Assembly (NCBI RefSeq): GCF_002257705.1
Contig: NZ_LSLK01000071.1
Span: forward strand, 1-64,000
Direction: 5' to 3'
From: Sporomusa silvacetica DSM 10669
GTDB lineage: Bacteria; Bacillota; Negativicutes; Sporomusales; Sporomusaceae
Length of the DNA: 64,000 bases
The notes under the pieces were generated by a model that saw only the letters and a program-made list of their open reading frames with translations, was not told the DNA's origin and did not search any database. The position numbers and the translations under genes were made by a program. Numbering within the stretch: the stretch's first letter is position 1; the number at the start of each line of letters is the position of its first letter. Below, one piece after another: positions 12,852 through 21,950 of the stretch.

Positions 12852-15800
12852 ATGACAGAGCAAGAATTAGAAGAATTAGCAAACGAATTACCAGAAAACC
12901 CAAATAAAAAACAACCTGCTGCTGAACCTGACGGCTACGTTGATGATTTTGGGCGCACTTCTGACTTGCCTATGGAGGGCTTTGCTTATAATGCCGTCAA
13001 AGATGCCGGCACTAAATTAGGCCAGTGGTGGGAAGGTGGCAAAGCTGGTTATGCTGAGTGGCAGAGAGCTGGGGAAAGTACAAACCAAGTTCTTACTGAC
13101 CCCAATGCTACAGACGAGCAAAAAGAGCAAGCTGTAGATTATAACAAAAAAGCAGCAGCAGGCTTTACCTACGAAACGATGCGACCTGCATCTTATGCAG
13201 CTGGTGTATTTAAAGCAAGCTTATCATTACCTGCCCTTATTAACGATGCTGGCGACATTGTTAAAGAAGAAGTTTCCAAGGGTGGAGCTAATGCCTATGC
13301 TCCTAACGTCATGGGCGCAGTAGCCGCCAAATTCTCAGGAGTTGAAACAGTAAAGGAAGCAGTTCAAGACCCTGCCGCCTTTGGCGATAAGTTATATAAG
13401 CAACCAATCACCACTACTATGGAAGTTCTCCCTGCGGCTCTTACGGGCATGATTGCATACAAAGGAGCAAGAGGATTAGCAAGGGGAGAAAAGCCTACTG
13501 GCAAACTTAAACCAGAGGAATTAGAGCTACTTGCTAATGAATTGCCTGATATGCCAGAAACACGACAAACTCCTGACGGAGATATGGCAAATAGGGTAAG
13601 GGAAGCTATTTTTGGTCAAGAATCGGGCGGTGACCCAACCGCTTACAATGCTGATGGCGAAGCTTTTGGTAAATACCAGTTTCAACAAGGTACGTGGGAT
13701 GGTGCAGCTAAACTAGCGGGGCGTGAAGATTTGGTTGGTGAGAAGCCTAACACTGTTTCTGAACGAGATCAGGATGCAGTTGCCACAGCCTATATTCAGA
13801 AATTGCTTGATAATGGGGATGGTGACCCAAAATATGTTGCTGCTGCTTGGTATGCCGGGGAAGGTGCGGCTGCTAAATACAAGGAAACAGGTCGACTTTC
13901 AACTGCGTCAGAGGGTGATTACCCTTCTGTAGCTGAGTATGTTGATCAGGTAACAAGTAAGCTTGGTGAAATTCCAGAGGGGAAAACATATGAACGGTAT
14001 ACCGCCAAGGAAGAAGAACCTAGCGTGGTAAGGGACGTTGATCGCGGCATTGACGATGCTGAAGTATCCGACATGCAAAAACAGTTAAAGAATGATTGGG
14101 AATCCAGTATATATGAAGATATAGATAATATAGAACGCGATAAAACTGCAAGGACGTTGGCTGATGAAATCGGTGTCAACGAGAATAAATATTATTCCGA
14201 TGCTGTAGCGGAAACAAAAAACAAGATCGAAGAAGCAGTACAAGGCAGAGTAAAAGCCGAGGAAAGCCCATTCTTTCAAAGCAAACTAAATAAACGTATG
14301 GAAGAAGTAAGACAAGAGGTTGAAGCTGAACTCAGTTCCGACCCTGTATATAAAGCTTCTGATTCCTTGACATTTGATTTGCAAATGTTTGCTGGTAAGG
14401 TTAAAAACGCCAAAGAAGTAGCAGAAGAATATCTTAGCGATAAACTGACTGATGCGGAAAGATATTTTGTTGACACTGTTGCCGAACAACATGGTTTTTC
14501 TAGTGGTCACGAATTGGCAAAAAAAATAAAGTCCAATAAGCTTAAAGACGAAGAAATTCAAACTAGACTTGAATATGCTAACGAGCAGTTTAAAAAGGAA
14601 TCGTTGGGCGATAAGTCTAGCATTGAAACAGATGCCGAAGTAAGCGAATCTAAGATAAAATCAACAGCAGCAGAAGCAAGCGCACTACGCGAAATAGCTA
14701 ACGGTAGCCATAGAGAGAACGCAAGAGATAAAAAAGTCGCTGCTTATGTAGCCAGATTTAAAGATGCAGAAGCAAACTTATTAGCTGATATTCAAAGGGC
14801 CAAAGATAAGGCTAAGTACGATGCAAGGTATGCAAATAAAATACAGGACTTACAAGGCAAGTTGTCAGAATTAAAAAAGCAGCACTCAGAAGAAATAAAA
14901 CAAATTAAGAACGATGCTAAATATTCCGCTAGGTGGTACGAAACAGAGGCCAGCACTAAGAACGCCAACCTAAAAGAACAATTAAAGCATGATACCGCTA
15001 TGGCTAAAGAGTTTTTAAGATCAGAAACAGCAAGCCAAAAAATAGCGCGGCAATCTGAAATAGGAGTTAAAGCAGCAATAGAACATGCTAAAACAACACT
15101 TGCCGATAAAGCGATTAATGATGCTATAGCCTATAGTAAATACATGAAACAGGCTAGATATGCGGCGCGGCAATCAGAAAAGGCTTACCGTGCTGGCAAA
15201 TATGAAGAAGCAGCTAAGTGGAAAAATTCAGAAATGTTGAATCATGCTATGGCCCTTGAAGCAATGAACAATAGTAAGGCTGTTGCTAAACAAGAAACTT
15301 ACATTAAAAAAGTAGTTTCTAAAAAGAAATTATTATTTAAGACTGATGAAAATTTTAACCAGGCCGGGGCATTGCTTGATAGGTTCGAACTTGGCAGAAA
15401 AGATTATTCGCCAGAGAATAAAACGGAAACATTATCTAAATGGGCTGACCGTATGGACGAGATGCTAGGAACTGTAAATATCCCTGATTGGATTTTTGAT
15501 GAATCGATTCGCAAAAACTATAAAGACCTTACAATGAGCGAATTAAAGGATTTAACCGATGCACTTAAAAATATCCAAAAAGTAGCCAACCAGGAGAAAA
15601 CATCTATTGCCGTTAAAAAAGGTGCTTCACTGGATGAAATGAAGTTAGAACAGTTGAAGGAAATGGAAAATCTTAAAACTGTTTATAATCCAAAAGTCCA
15701 CCCAAAAATATTAGATCGTTTAAAGGATTCTACTACCAACTACTTGCATCAATTACAAACAATGTCAACTATAATAGGTAGATTGCAAGGTTGGAAAACC

Positions 15801-18047
15801 TTTGGCCCACTTGAAGAATTCTGGATAAAACCTGTTCATGAGCGTGCTAATCTAGAAAGTAAAAGGATTGAAGTATTTAAAAAAGAGATTGAAAATATTT
15901 GGAGCCCGTACTCTAGTAAAGAACGCAAGGCGATGGCTAATAATGAGATATATTATGACGAAATAGATACATCTATAACTAAAATGGATTTATTAGGTCT
16001 TGCATTTAATATTGGCAATGATGGAAACCGCACAAAGCTTATGAGTACGCGTCCGGTAGGGTTTAGCGCAAAAGTTCCGTGGAACGAAAAGACAGCAATG
16101 GATTTACTGTCCAACAATCTAACCGAAAAAGATTGGACACTAGTTCAAAAAACATGGGACATGGTTAATTCAATATGGCCTGACCTTTCAAAGTTCCATG
16201 CTGAAATGACAGGGTTTGAACCGGGTAAAGTTGAGGCTACACCATTTGATATAAAATTGCCAAACGGCAAGATTGTACATATGGAAGGTGGCTATTATCC
16301 GTTAAAGCAAGATGCTAGAGCCTCGTTATTGGCGGCAGAGAGAGCCGCTGCTGACAGCGAACTTTACAAGGAACAGATGCCTACGTGGAAAGCCACCACC
16401 AACCAAGGAGCCACCAAACAGCGCACACAGGCAGAATATGCTATTGACCTTAATCCTTCAGTAATGACTAAGCATATTATTGATGTTGTCCATGACTTGC
16501 ATTTTAGAGACTTAGTTGCTGACTATCGCAGGATGTTGAACAATAAGGACTTCCAGGAGGCAATACGCAACAAGCTGGGAGCAGATGGACCTAAGATATT
16601 CAAAGATTATATTGCCAATATTGCTAATGGAGAGGCGTATCGAGATGTTGGGATGATGGGTACAGAGAAGCTTGTTAACTATTTCCGTAAGTCAGCAACC
16701 AAGGCCGCTATTGCATATAGGGTAGGGGTAATAACACAGAATGCTGCTAACATTGTTTTATATCCAAAGGCTATAGAGGGTTTTGGTGTTACCGATGCAG
16801 CTATAGGCTTAATAAACCATGGATTGATGAATTATATACCAAAAGCTGCATTTAATTGGAAAGCAGCCCAGGCAGTTAGAGACGAAGTACACGGGCTATC
16901 AGCATTTATGCGTGATAGAAGATTAAGCCCTGACTTTTCGCTGAAGGACGTGCAGAGTAATATGTTCGGCGATAATAATCCATTAACTGATTTTGGATTA
17001 AGCTTGCTGTCGGCGTCTGACGATTTGTTTGCCGTGCCAATGTGGAAACAAGCCTATGAAAAACAATTAGCCAAAACAGGGGATTCTAAGCAGTCCGCTT
17101 ATTACGCCGACTCTCTTATTAAGGCTGTCAATGGTTCGGGACGTAAATATGATGTATCACCCATTATACGTAGCAGTAATGTTGCGAATAAAGTATTTAC
17201 AAGTTTCTATGGGTTTATGAATGTTGAGTTCAATAGGTGGGTAAGAGAAAGCGGAATTGCAGCACAGGACATAAAGAATGTTCCCCGCTTCATAGGATTT
17301 GCAGCCAGTAGGATGGTAGCATTTACTGTACTGTCGGAATTGCTTGCTGGTAAAGGCCCGGAAGATAAGGATAATCCTGTATCATATTGGGCTGGTAAAG
17401 TGGCGGCATACCCATTGCAATTAGTTCCAATGGTGCGCGATATTGCCCCTTTGGTTATTAATTCAGTGTTGGGGGTGCAAACGTATGGGTATAACCCGCC
17501 TATAGCATTTACGGTATATGATAACATTGATAAGGCAACAACCAAAACAATGTCATATATAAATGATACAGGGAAAACAACAGGGCAAGACGTTGCCGAG
17601 TCTTATGCAAAAGTTGCTGCATATAGTACAGGGTATCCTGATCAATTTAATGCATGGTTCTTCAATTTATATGATTATTTCAATAATAGAATGGAACCTG
17701 AAGTAAAAGATTTAATGAAGCGCAGACCTAGCAAGGAACGCGGTCACGAAGGTCTTATCAATGAATTAAAGAAAGGTGATGCCGTGGGTGTTAAAGAAGC
17801 AAAAACTAATGGAGAAATATCTCAAAGCGAATATGATAGACTAATTAAATATCAAAAGTTATCTCCAATTGAAAAGAAACTTGATGGCGCTAATGCTGAA
17901 AAATCATTAAAGATTTATAAAGATGCTACAGACGAAGAAAAGCAACAGATCAAAGCCAAGGTCAGTCAAAAGGTTAAGGGTGCTATGAATGGGTTAACTC
18001 CAAAAGAACAGGAGGAACTAAAAAACAAGGCCGCTATTCTAAAATAG
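12852..18047 (+). CDS. Giant multidomain protein with lytic transglycosylase domain (phage ejection/polyvalent type)
   Basis: 1731 residues, a quarter of the element. After an acidic N terminus, a soluble lytic transglycosylase/lysozyme-like domain lies at about 245-370, with catalytic Glu257 in FGQESGGDP and FGKYQFQQGTW; it would cut peptidoglycan. A long helical, Lys/Glu-rich region (about 400-830) is probably coiled coil. The C-terminal part (about 1100-1600) has hydrophobic helices (VGVITQNAANIVLY, MVAFTVLSELLAG) and resembles the large polyvalent proteins that phages and plasmids deliver with their DNA. No signal peptide is seen. In a phage it would be an internal virion protein that opens the wall during entry. 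GGAATGGAGATGA precedes the start. No virion genes accompany it here. Confidence 0.75.
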   Translation: MTEQELEELANELPENPNKKQPAAEPDGYVDDFGRTSDLPMEGFAYNAVKDAGTKLGQWWEGGKAGYAEWQRAGESTNQVLTDPNATDEQKEQAVDYNKKAAAGFTYETMRPASYAAGVFKASLSLPALINDAGDIVKEEVSKGGANAYAPNVMGAVAAKFSGVETVKEAVQDPAAFGDKLYKQPITTTMEVLPAALTGMIAYKGARGLARGEKPTGKLKPEELELLANELPDMPETRQTPDGDMANRVREAIFGQESGGDPTAYNADGEAFGKYQFQQGTWDGAAKLAGREDLVGEKPNTVSERDQDAVATAYIQKLLDNGDGDPKYVAAAWYAGEGAAAKYKETGRLSTASEGDYPSVAEYVDQVTSKLGEIPEGKTYERYTAKEEEPSVVRDVDRGIDDAEVSDMQKQLKNDWESSIYEDIDNIERDKTARTLADEIGVNENKYYSDAVAETKNKIEEAVQGRVKAEESPFFQSKLNKRMEEVRQEVEAELSSDPVYKASDSLTFDLQMFAGKVKNAKEVAEEYLSDKLTDAERYFVDTVAEQHGFSSGHELAKKIKSNKLKDEEIQTRLEYANEQFKKESLGDKSSIETDAEVSESKIKSTAAEASALREIANGSHRENARDKKVAAYVARFKDAEANLLADIQRAKDKAKYDARYANKIQDLQGKLSELKKQHSEEIKQIKNDAKYSARWYETEASTKNANLKEQLKHDTAMAKEFLRSETASQKIARQSEIGVKAAIEHAKTTLADKAINDAIAYSKYMKQARYAARQSEKAYRAGKYEEAAKWKNSEMLNHAMALEAMNNSKAVAKQETYIKKVVSKKKLLFKTDENFNQAGALLDRFELGRKDYSPENKTETLSKWADRMDEMLGTVNIPDWIFDESIRKNYKDLTMSELKDLTDALKNIQKVANQEKTSIAVKKGASLDEMKLEQLKEMENLKTVYNPKVHPKILDRLKDSTTNYLHQLQTMSTIIGRLQGWKTFGPLEEFWIKPVHERANLESKRIEVFKKEIENIWSPYSSKERKAMANNEIYYDEIDTSITKMDLLGLAFNIGNDGNRTKLMSTRPVGFSAKVPWNEKTAMDLLSNNLTEKDWTLVQKTWDMVNSIWPDLSKFHAEMTGFEPGKVEATPFDIKLPNGKIVHMEGGYYPLKQDARASLLAAERAAADSELYKEQMPTWKATTNQGATKQRTQAEYAIDLNPSVMTKHIIDVVHDLHFRDLVADYRRMLNNKDFQEAIRNKLGADGPKIFKDYIANIANGEAYRDVGMMGTEKLVNYFRKSATKAAIAYRVGVITQNAANIVLYPKAIEGFGVTDAAIGLINHGLMNYIPKAAFNWKAAQAVRDEVHGLSAFMRDRRLSPDFSLKDVQSNMFGDNNPLTDFGLSLLSASDDLFAVPMWKQAYEKQLAKTGDSKQSAYYADSLIKAVNGSGRKYDVSPIIRSSNVANKVFTSFYGFMNVEFNRWVRESGIAAQDIKNVPRFIGFAASRMVAFTVLSELLAGKGPEDKDNPVSYWAGKVAAYPLQLVPMVRDIAPLVINSVLGVQTYGYNPPIAFTVYDNIDKATTKTMSYINDTGKTTGQDVAESYAKVAAYSTGYPDQFNAWFFNLYDYFNNRMEPEVKDLMKRRPSKERGHEGLINELKKGDAVGVKEAKTNGEISQSEYDRLIKYQKLSPIEKKLDGANAEKSLKIYKDATDEEKQQIKAKVSQKVKGAMNGLTPKEQEELKNKAAILK

Positions 18048-18060
18048 TAGCCTTGTTTTT
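18025..18060 (+). terminator. Terminator overlapping the end of the giant gene
   Basis: ACAAGGC/GCCTTGT with an inner CTATT/AATAG stem, then TTTTT. The stem includes the last codons of the gene. Confidence 0.85.
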
Positions 18061-18157
18061 ATTACCATCCTGTTGGGCTATCGCTATATCCAAAGTAAGA
18101 ACATGTTAAAAAATAGCAATACAAATAAACACAGTAATATAATTTAAAAAACTTTAG

Positions 18158-18206
18158 AACAATATTAAAGAACGATTAATTTCGCTCTTTAATATTGTTT
18201 ATTTTT
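18158..18206 (-). terminator. Long-stem terminator between converging genes
   Basis: A 14-bp perfect stem, AACAATATTAAAGA/TCTTTAATATTGTT, with T-rich sequence on the plus strand and a weaker run on the minus strand. It overlaps the end of the reverse gene that stops at 18199. Confidence 0.65.
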
Positions 18207-18549
18207 TGTGTAATCTATGCAATATTTTATTATAGTAACTAATTAACAAATAAAGGAATCCATATAAAAATGATATTGTAATAAATTCATGTATCATTTT
18301 AACATAATTAGGTTCACCAATAAAAGTATTTAACTTTCCTAAATTATAATTGTAATTTTCACTATCAAAGTCCCAGATAAAAGTATACTTATCTTTTATA
18401 ATTTGGCGGTTGTCTTTTGTTGTTAATGCATACCCGTCCGATCTTCCTGTTACAATCATTTTATGAGGAACATATATACAAGCTATTAAAATTGATAAAA
18501 CAAACATAAATACAATTACTTTTCGCGCATTATCAAAAATATAAATCAC
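18199..18549 (-). CDS. Small membrane protein (116 aa), element cargo
   Basis: Two hydrophobic segments, at about 9-29 and 88-108, flank a polar domain of about 60 residues that would face outward. No motif is recognised. The gene is strongly AT-rich and opposite in strand to the phage-like operon. With the next reverse genes it forms a cargo block that may be expressed in the lysogen. Confidence 0.5.
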   Translation of the reverse strand: MIYIFDNARKVIVFMFVLSILIACIYVPHKMIVTGRSDGYALTTKDNRQIIKDKYTFIWDFDSENYNYNLGKLNTFIGEPNYVKMIHEFITISFLYGFLYLLISYYNKILHRLHKK

Positions 18550-18607
18550 CTCTTTTTAATGATACTATATACCAAAATAATTAGAATAGTCTCCATATAT
18601 TTTTATT

Positions 18608-18730
18608 TTATCCATAAAGAGGGGTTTTGTGACAGTAGAAAACTCCACAAACGATGCAACCTAACAATCCAACGGCAAACCATATAGCTATAATTCCAGC
18701 AATAACTTTGTAAGCCGTTTCAAACATCAT
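18608..18730 (-). CDS. Very small membrane protein (40 aa)
   Basis: A perfect AGGAGG lies 4-7 bases upstream of a double ATG. The product is one hydrophobic helix (KVIAGIIAIWFAVGLLGCIVCG) followed by a short Cys/His tail. The strong ribosome site argues for translation. Function unknown. Confidence 0.55.
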   Translation of the reverse strand: MMFETAYKVIAGIIAIWFAVGLLGCIVCGVFYCHKTPLYG

Positions 18731-18806
18731 ACTTCCTCCTAAGTATTTACTTTTATTTTATAAGTATTTACCAATTTTTACAATAGATGAAAAAATAGCA
18801 AGGTAA

Positions 18807-18838
18807 AAGCAGGGTAGGAATATACTCCTACCCTGCTT
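18807..18838 (-). terminator. Terminator downstream of the secreted-protein gene (reverse strand)
   Basis: AAGCAGGGTAGGA/TCCTACCCTGCTT is a perfect 13-bp stem, followed by TTTTACC in the reverse direction. Confidence 0.75.
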
Positions 18839-18911
18839 ATGACTAGCGTCTCTTACGTGGGAAATTAAAAGAGTTAGTATTAAGATAAGAATTCATAGTC
18901 AAGGTAGTATA

Positions 18912-19442
18912 CTAGATATTTATCATTGGAATTATCTTCGATAATTCCCTGTTTCCTAACCATATAGAAATAAAATTATAGTTATGGTTTTCTATATATT
19001 CCATAATATATTTATCTTTTGTCCAAGTTAAGATATGAAGGCCATTTCTGTTTATAACAATAGGTTGTCCAAACTCTTTAAGTACGAATTCCTCCCATTG
19101 ACCATAGTTCGGTTTCTGTATCCATATATTAATATCGCTTAATTTATTATTGCTGAAAATAAAGTCAGCTGAATTATTATGATTATCTAGTTTCTCGAAG
19201 ATAATTTTATTAATAATATATGAGGGAATTGGTGCGTATCTATAAAAATCTCCATCGGTCGCGGGTTCTAATGTAGCGCCGCCTAAATCCGAAGGGGTAA
19301 CCCCCCAATTAAAACCATTAGTAAAGAAAAATTTAATAAACTGTGTTTCATTTCTCAGGTTCGACGCTTCTACAGATTGATGTATCCCAAAGAAAGATAT
19401 AAAAAGTATTGCTACAAGTAAAACTAGTGATCGTTTTCGCAT
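18912..19442 (-). CDS. Secreted protein of unknown function (176 aa), element cargo
   Basis: A classic signal peptide (basic MRKRS, hydrophobic core to about residue 20, cleavage probably after VEA) is followed by a mature part with no motif I know. GGAGGTCC lies just upstream. It is AT-rich, reverse-strand cargo with its own terminator. It may be a lysogenic-conversion product acting outside the cytoplasm; the role is not known. Confidence 0.6.
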   Translation of the reverse strand: MRKRSLVLLVAILFISFFGIHQSVEASNLRNETQFIKFFFTNGFNWGVTPSDLGGATLEPATDGDFYRYAPIPSYIINKIIFEKLDNHNNSADFIFSNNKLSDINIWIQKPNYGQWEEFVLKEFGQPIVINRNGLHILTWTKDKYIMEYIENHNYNFISIWLGNRELSKIIPMINI

Positions 19443-19493
19443 AATGGACCTCCTGATTATCTTTGAGCATTTATCAAGGGTTTACCATCGCTC

Positions 19494-19559
19494 TTATATA
19501 ATTCGGCCAACGATACAACATTTTTGATCAGGAACATTGCAGCAGGAAAACTGTGCCAT
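19494..19559 (-). CDS. Possible 21-residue Cys-rich peptide
   Basis: AAGGAG is spaced 8 bases from ATG. The product is MAQFSCCNVPDQKCCIVGRII, with paired cysteines CC and CC. Another frame overlaps it (36 residues from ATG at 19567) with poorer spacing. Either could be a leader for the downstream secreted-protein gene. Confidence 0.35.
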   Translation of the reverse strand: MAQFSCCNVPDQKCCIVGRII

Positions 19560-19607
19560 TGCACCATCTCCTTAAATTACATAGTTTAGATAGAATTCTG
19601 TATCTGA

Positions 19608-20039
19608 TTAACAGATAGGTGGGCAGGAATATGTAATTTTACATTTTGCCAGATAGTTATCATATTCTTCGACGTTGCTACTAATTATCCGGCCAATTCT
19701 GTAGTCATCCTGCTCTAGATACATAGAATTATCACAATTACACTTGGGAATGGGTAGAGAAGCTCTACAGCCATCAATCCAAACAATTGTGAATTCCTCT
19801 ATTGGAGTATCATTAAATTTTAAGTAATATGTTTGTTCATAGGCCTGAGAGTCAGGATACTGATCTAACACCCAATCTGGATTGTATGTATGAATATCAA
19901 ATGAAACTGGTGTTCCAACAAGTGAAACAGATAAATTACTCTTTAAAACGTAAAACTCGGTGCCATCATCTAAAATGTGATGAAGCCAATCCTCCGGTTC
20001 TGAATCAACAATAGCTTTCTTAAAGTCGGCATAATTCAT
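19608..20039 (-). CDS. Hypothetical acidic protein with C-terminal cysteines (143 aa)
   Basis: The start at 20039 is chosen because GGGAGGG precedes it; the longer frame to 20132 overlaps the XRE gene. The protein is acidic, with clustered cysteines near the end (PKCNCDN, CKITYSCPPIC) that might bind a metal. No family is known to me. It is downstream of the XRE regulator and probably in its transcript. Confidence 0.5.
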   Translation of the reverse strand: MNYADFKKAIVDSEPEDWLHHILDDGTEFYVLKSNLSVSLVGTPVSFDIHTYNPDWVLDQYPDSQAYEQTYYLKFNDTPIEEFTIVWIDGCRASLPIPKCNCDNSMYLEQDDYRIGRIISSNVEEYDNYLAKCKITYSCPPIC

Positions 20040-20112
20040 GGTATAACCCTCCCTAATTGGTTTTTTTACCACATTCGAGAAGATATAACAAAATCCTGCC
20101 TGTACTAAACTA

Positions 20113-20319
20113 TTATTTTTCATTTGGTACATATTCTAGCAAGTCGCCGGGTTGGCAATTTAGCGCGGTACAAAGTTTGTCTATTACCTCAAGAGATACA
20201 TATTCATTAGTGCTTAATTTAGCCATTGTCGCTTTTGAAATACCCGTTAGTCTCATAACGTCCTGTTTTTTTAGATTTCTGTCAATTAATAACTTTAAAA
20301 ATGGTTTATAGCTAATCAT
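20113..20319 (-). CDS. XRE-family transcriptional regulator (68 aa)
   Basis: A compact Cro/C1-type helix-turn-helix: KKQDVMRLTGISKATMAKLS, then VSLEVIDKLCTALNCQPGDLLEY, the standard five-helix XRE pattern (YozG-like). It is divergent from the genes at 20477, with three operator-like palindromes between. It is the best candidate for the element's repressor or for local control of the cargo block. Confidence 0.85.
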   Translation of the reverse strand: MISYKPFLKLLIDRNLKKQDVMRLTGISKATMAKLSTNEYVSLEVIDKLCTALNCQPGDLLEYVPNEK

Positions 20320-20360
20320 AAAAACACCTTCTTCGATTTTTGTTTAGATGGTAGCATAGT

Positions 20361-20453
20361 AAGTTTATTAAGTCAAACTTATGTATTGACAGATAGACTT
20401 TCGTTACACTATAATGGGTTTAATAAATTAAACTAAAGTTTAATAAAATAAAC
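20361..20453. promoter_or_regulatory. Promoter with three palindromic operators
   Basis: TTGACA (20386-20391), 18-bp spacer and TATAAT (20410-20415) drive the forward genes. GTTTAATAAATTAAAC (20418-20433) is a perfect palindrome. A near copy lies exactly 20 bp further on (20438-20453), and AAGTTT...AAACTT (20361-20380) is a third, wider palindrome. The arrangement fits cooperative binding by the neighbouring XRE protein. Confidence 0.8.
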
Positions 20454-20476
20454 CAACAAAGGAGGATAAAGCAAAA

Positions 20477-20653
20477 ATGACATTTAAAGATTTTACAACA
20501 AAGGTAGGTAGATACATACAGTATAAGCTTATTGATTTTGATGGGTATGTATATTGGGCGTGTCTTGGTAATGGCAGATTCGCGGTAGATTTACAGTGTG
20601 AGCAACAGTTCCTTGAAACAATGGATATGCTGAATGATGGAGGGATTGAGTAA
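20477..20653 (+). CDS. Small hypothetical protein (58 aa)
   Basis: AGGAGG lies 11 bases upstream of the ATG. Sequence begins MTFKDFTTKVGRYIQYKLID; an alpha/beta-like small domain with no known motif. It is the first gene under the operator-controlled promoter, and its TAA overlaps the next ATG (TAATG). Confidence 0.55.
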   Translation: MTFKDFTTKVGRYIQYKLIDFDGYVYWACLGNGRFAVDLQCEQQFLETMDMLNDGGIE

Positions 20654-20850
20654 TGAAAGCAGCAATTGATTCAATACTACGCACTGCCGATGGAAGATTG
20701 AAACCTAATGTTGCACTGATTATCAGCAAAATGAAAGAACATGGCATTGATATTGATATGTTGGGACAGGACGAAGTGGATCAAGTGTTCAAGTGCTTGT
20801 TAATTGCAGCCAGGAGTAACCATTTGCCTGATGTATCGCACCAACAATAA
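20653..20850 (+). CDS. Small hypothetical protein (65 aa)
   Basis: Translationally coupled to the previous gene. It is helical (KPNVALIISKMKEHGIDIDMLG), resembling the small acidic proteins of phage immunity regions. Followed by a strong terminator. Function unknown. Confidence 0.55.
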   Translation: MKAAIDSILRTADGRLKPNVALIISKMKEHGIDIDMLGQDEVDQVFKCLLIAARSNHLPDVSHQQ

Positions 20851-20862
20851 ATAAATGAGTTA

Positions 20863-20888
20863 AGCCGAGGTTTTCCTCGGCTTTTTTT
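20863..20888 (+). terminator. Strong intrinsic terminator
   Basis: AGCCGAGG, TTTT loop, CCTCGGCT, then TTTTTT. Confidence 0.92.
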
Positions 20889-20896
20889 ATTTGTAA

Positions 20897-21331
20897 ATGT
20901 CTCTGACACAATTGACAGTATTGACAGAATTAACAAAAGTGAAGCCAAAACAGTGCTTTTAATCCTATTCTGCGAATAGTGCGAATGAATGTTGCGGGTA
21001 ATTGTGTCAATTGTGTCATGAGGTATTCACCGATTCGCCATGCATGGTGAAACGTCAACGAGTGTTATTGTCGGTGAAACACAACGCTATTCGGGAAATT
21101 CCGGGAAATTCACGCCTAGTAGAACCTAGGGAAATAGGACTTAACCTATTTGCCGCCAAATGAAAACCCTCTTGGCTTGACAGGTTAGATGGCGATGAAA
21201 AGGGGCTTAATATTATTCAGACCCTTGGAGGATATAGGGTACGACTTTAATGCTTACCCCTGGCGGCAGATCTAGGATCTCTCGATCACAGGCCGGGAAT
21301 AATCGACACCCTTTATAGACGGCAGTTATCA
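20897..21331. repeat. Non-coding segment with 9-bp arrays of both types and many hairpins
   Basis: A forward TTGACA-type array lies at 20897-20935. An inverted TTCGCA-type array (GCGAAT units) is at about 20969-20987 and an inverted TTGACA-type pair at 21000-21020. Palindromes follow: TTCACC/GGTGAA (about 21026-21051), CCTAG/CTAGG (about 21115-21130) and AATAGG/CCTATT (about 21133-21150). The AGACCCTTG motif shared with the 12.4-kb gap is at about 21219. No convincing gene is seen. Confidence 0.6.
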
Positions 21332-21754
21332 ATGTTGGAAAAAGTTGAGGTTGCCAAAAAGATGATGCCTTTACTCGCCGAGGAAGCTAAAGAAAGAAAA
21401 AACATGGATAATAAATTGGCGCGTGATAATCATGGTAAATTCTTAAACCCAGTTAAGGTCTCGGGAACTGAACTGGATAATGATAAGGACCAGACTTCGG
21501 ACAAGGCCGGGAAGCTAGTTGGTATATCAGGAGCTACAATAAGGCGCACTGAATATGTAGAAAGACACGGTACTCCGGAATTGGTTGATGCTATGAAGGG
21601 TGGATATGTAAAAATAACCACAGCCAATAAAATAGCTACTAACCCAAAAGAAAAACAAAACGAAATACTTCAGCAAATCAAAGAAAACCCAAAAGCAAAA
21701 ATCATACCTCGTAATGATCCCCTCGAAACTGAACAAAAAAAGAACTGCCGATAG
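21332..21754 (+). CDS. ParB-like HTH protein lacking the N-terminal domain (140 aa)
   Basis: The segment DKAGKLVGISGATIRRTEYVERHGTPELVDAMKGG, then VKITTANKIA, matches the helix-turn-helix and following helix of ParB/KorB-like phage proteins. The N-terminal ParB nucleotide-binding domain is absent. Upstream sequence is the repeat-rich segment, so this could be a deliberate small DNA-binding protein or a truncated ParB. It may bind the arrays directly upstream; that is a guess. No clear AGGAGG is seen before the ATG. Confidence 0.6.
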   Translation: MLEKVEVAKKMMPLLAEEAKERKNMDNKLARDNHGKFLNPVKVSGTELDNDKDQTSDKAGKLVGISGATIRRTEYVERHGTPELVDAMKGGYVKITTANKIATNPKEKQNEILQQIKENPKAKIIPRNDPLETEQKKNCR

Positions 21755-21950
21755 CCCCGGCTTTTATTTTATATACATTTAACATTGTAATAGTTTTATC
21801 TAAAAAATTTCTAATATTTTAGAGGAACATTTATATATATATAGAATTCCATAAAAATACAGTTTATTCCTGAATATAACAATATAAGAAGGAAGTGAAA
21901 TTTGTAATTAGTTATTATCTGAAACATGTTTTAACGGAGGTGTATTCGTA

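Noticed and set aside
14085..14561. Reverse frames inside the giant gene
   Set aside because: Shadows of the high-quality forward reading frame, without ribosome sites or motifs.
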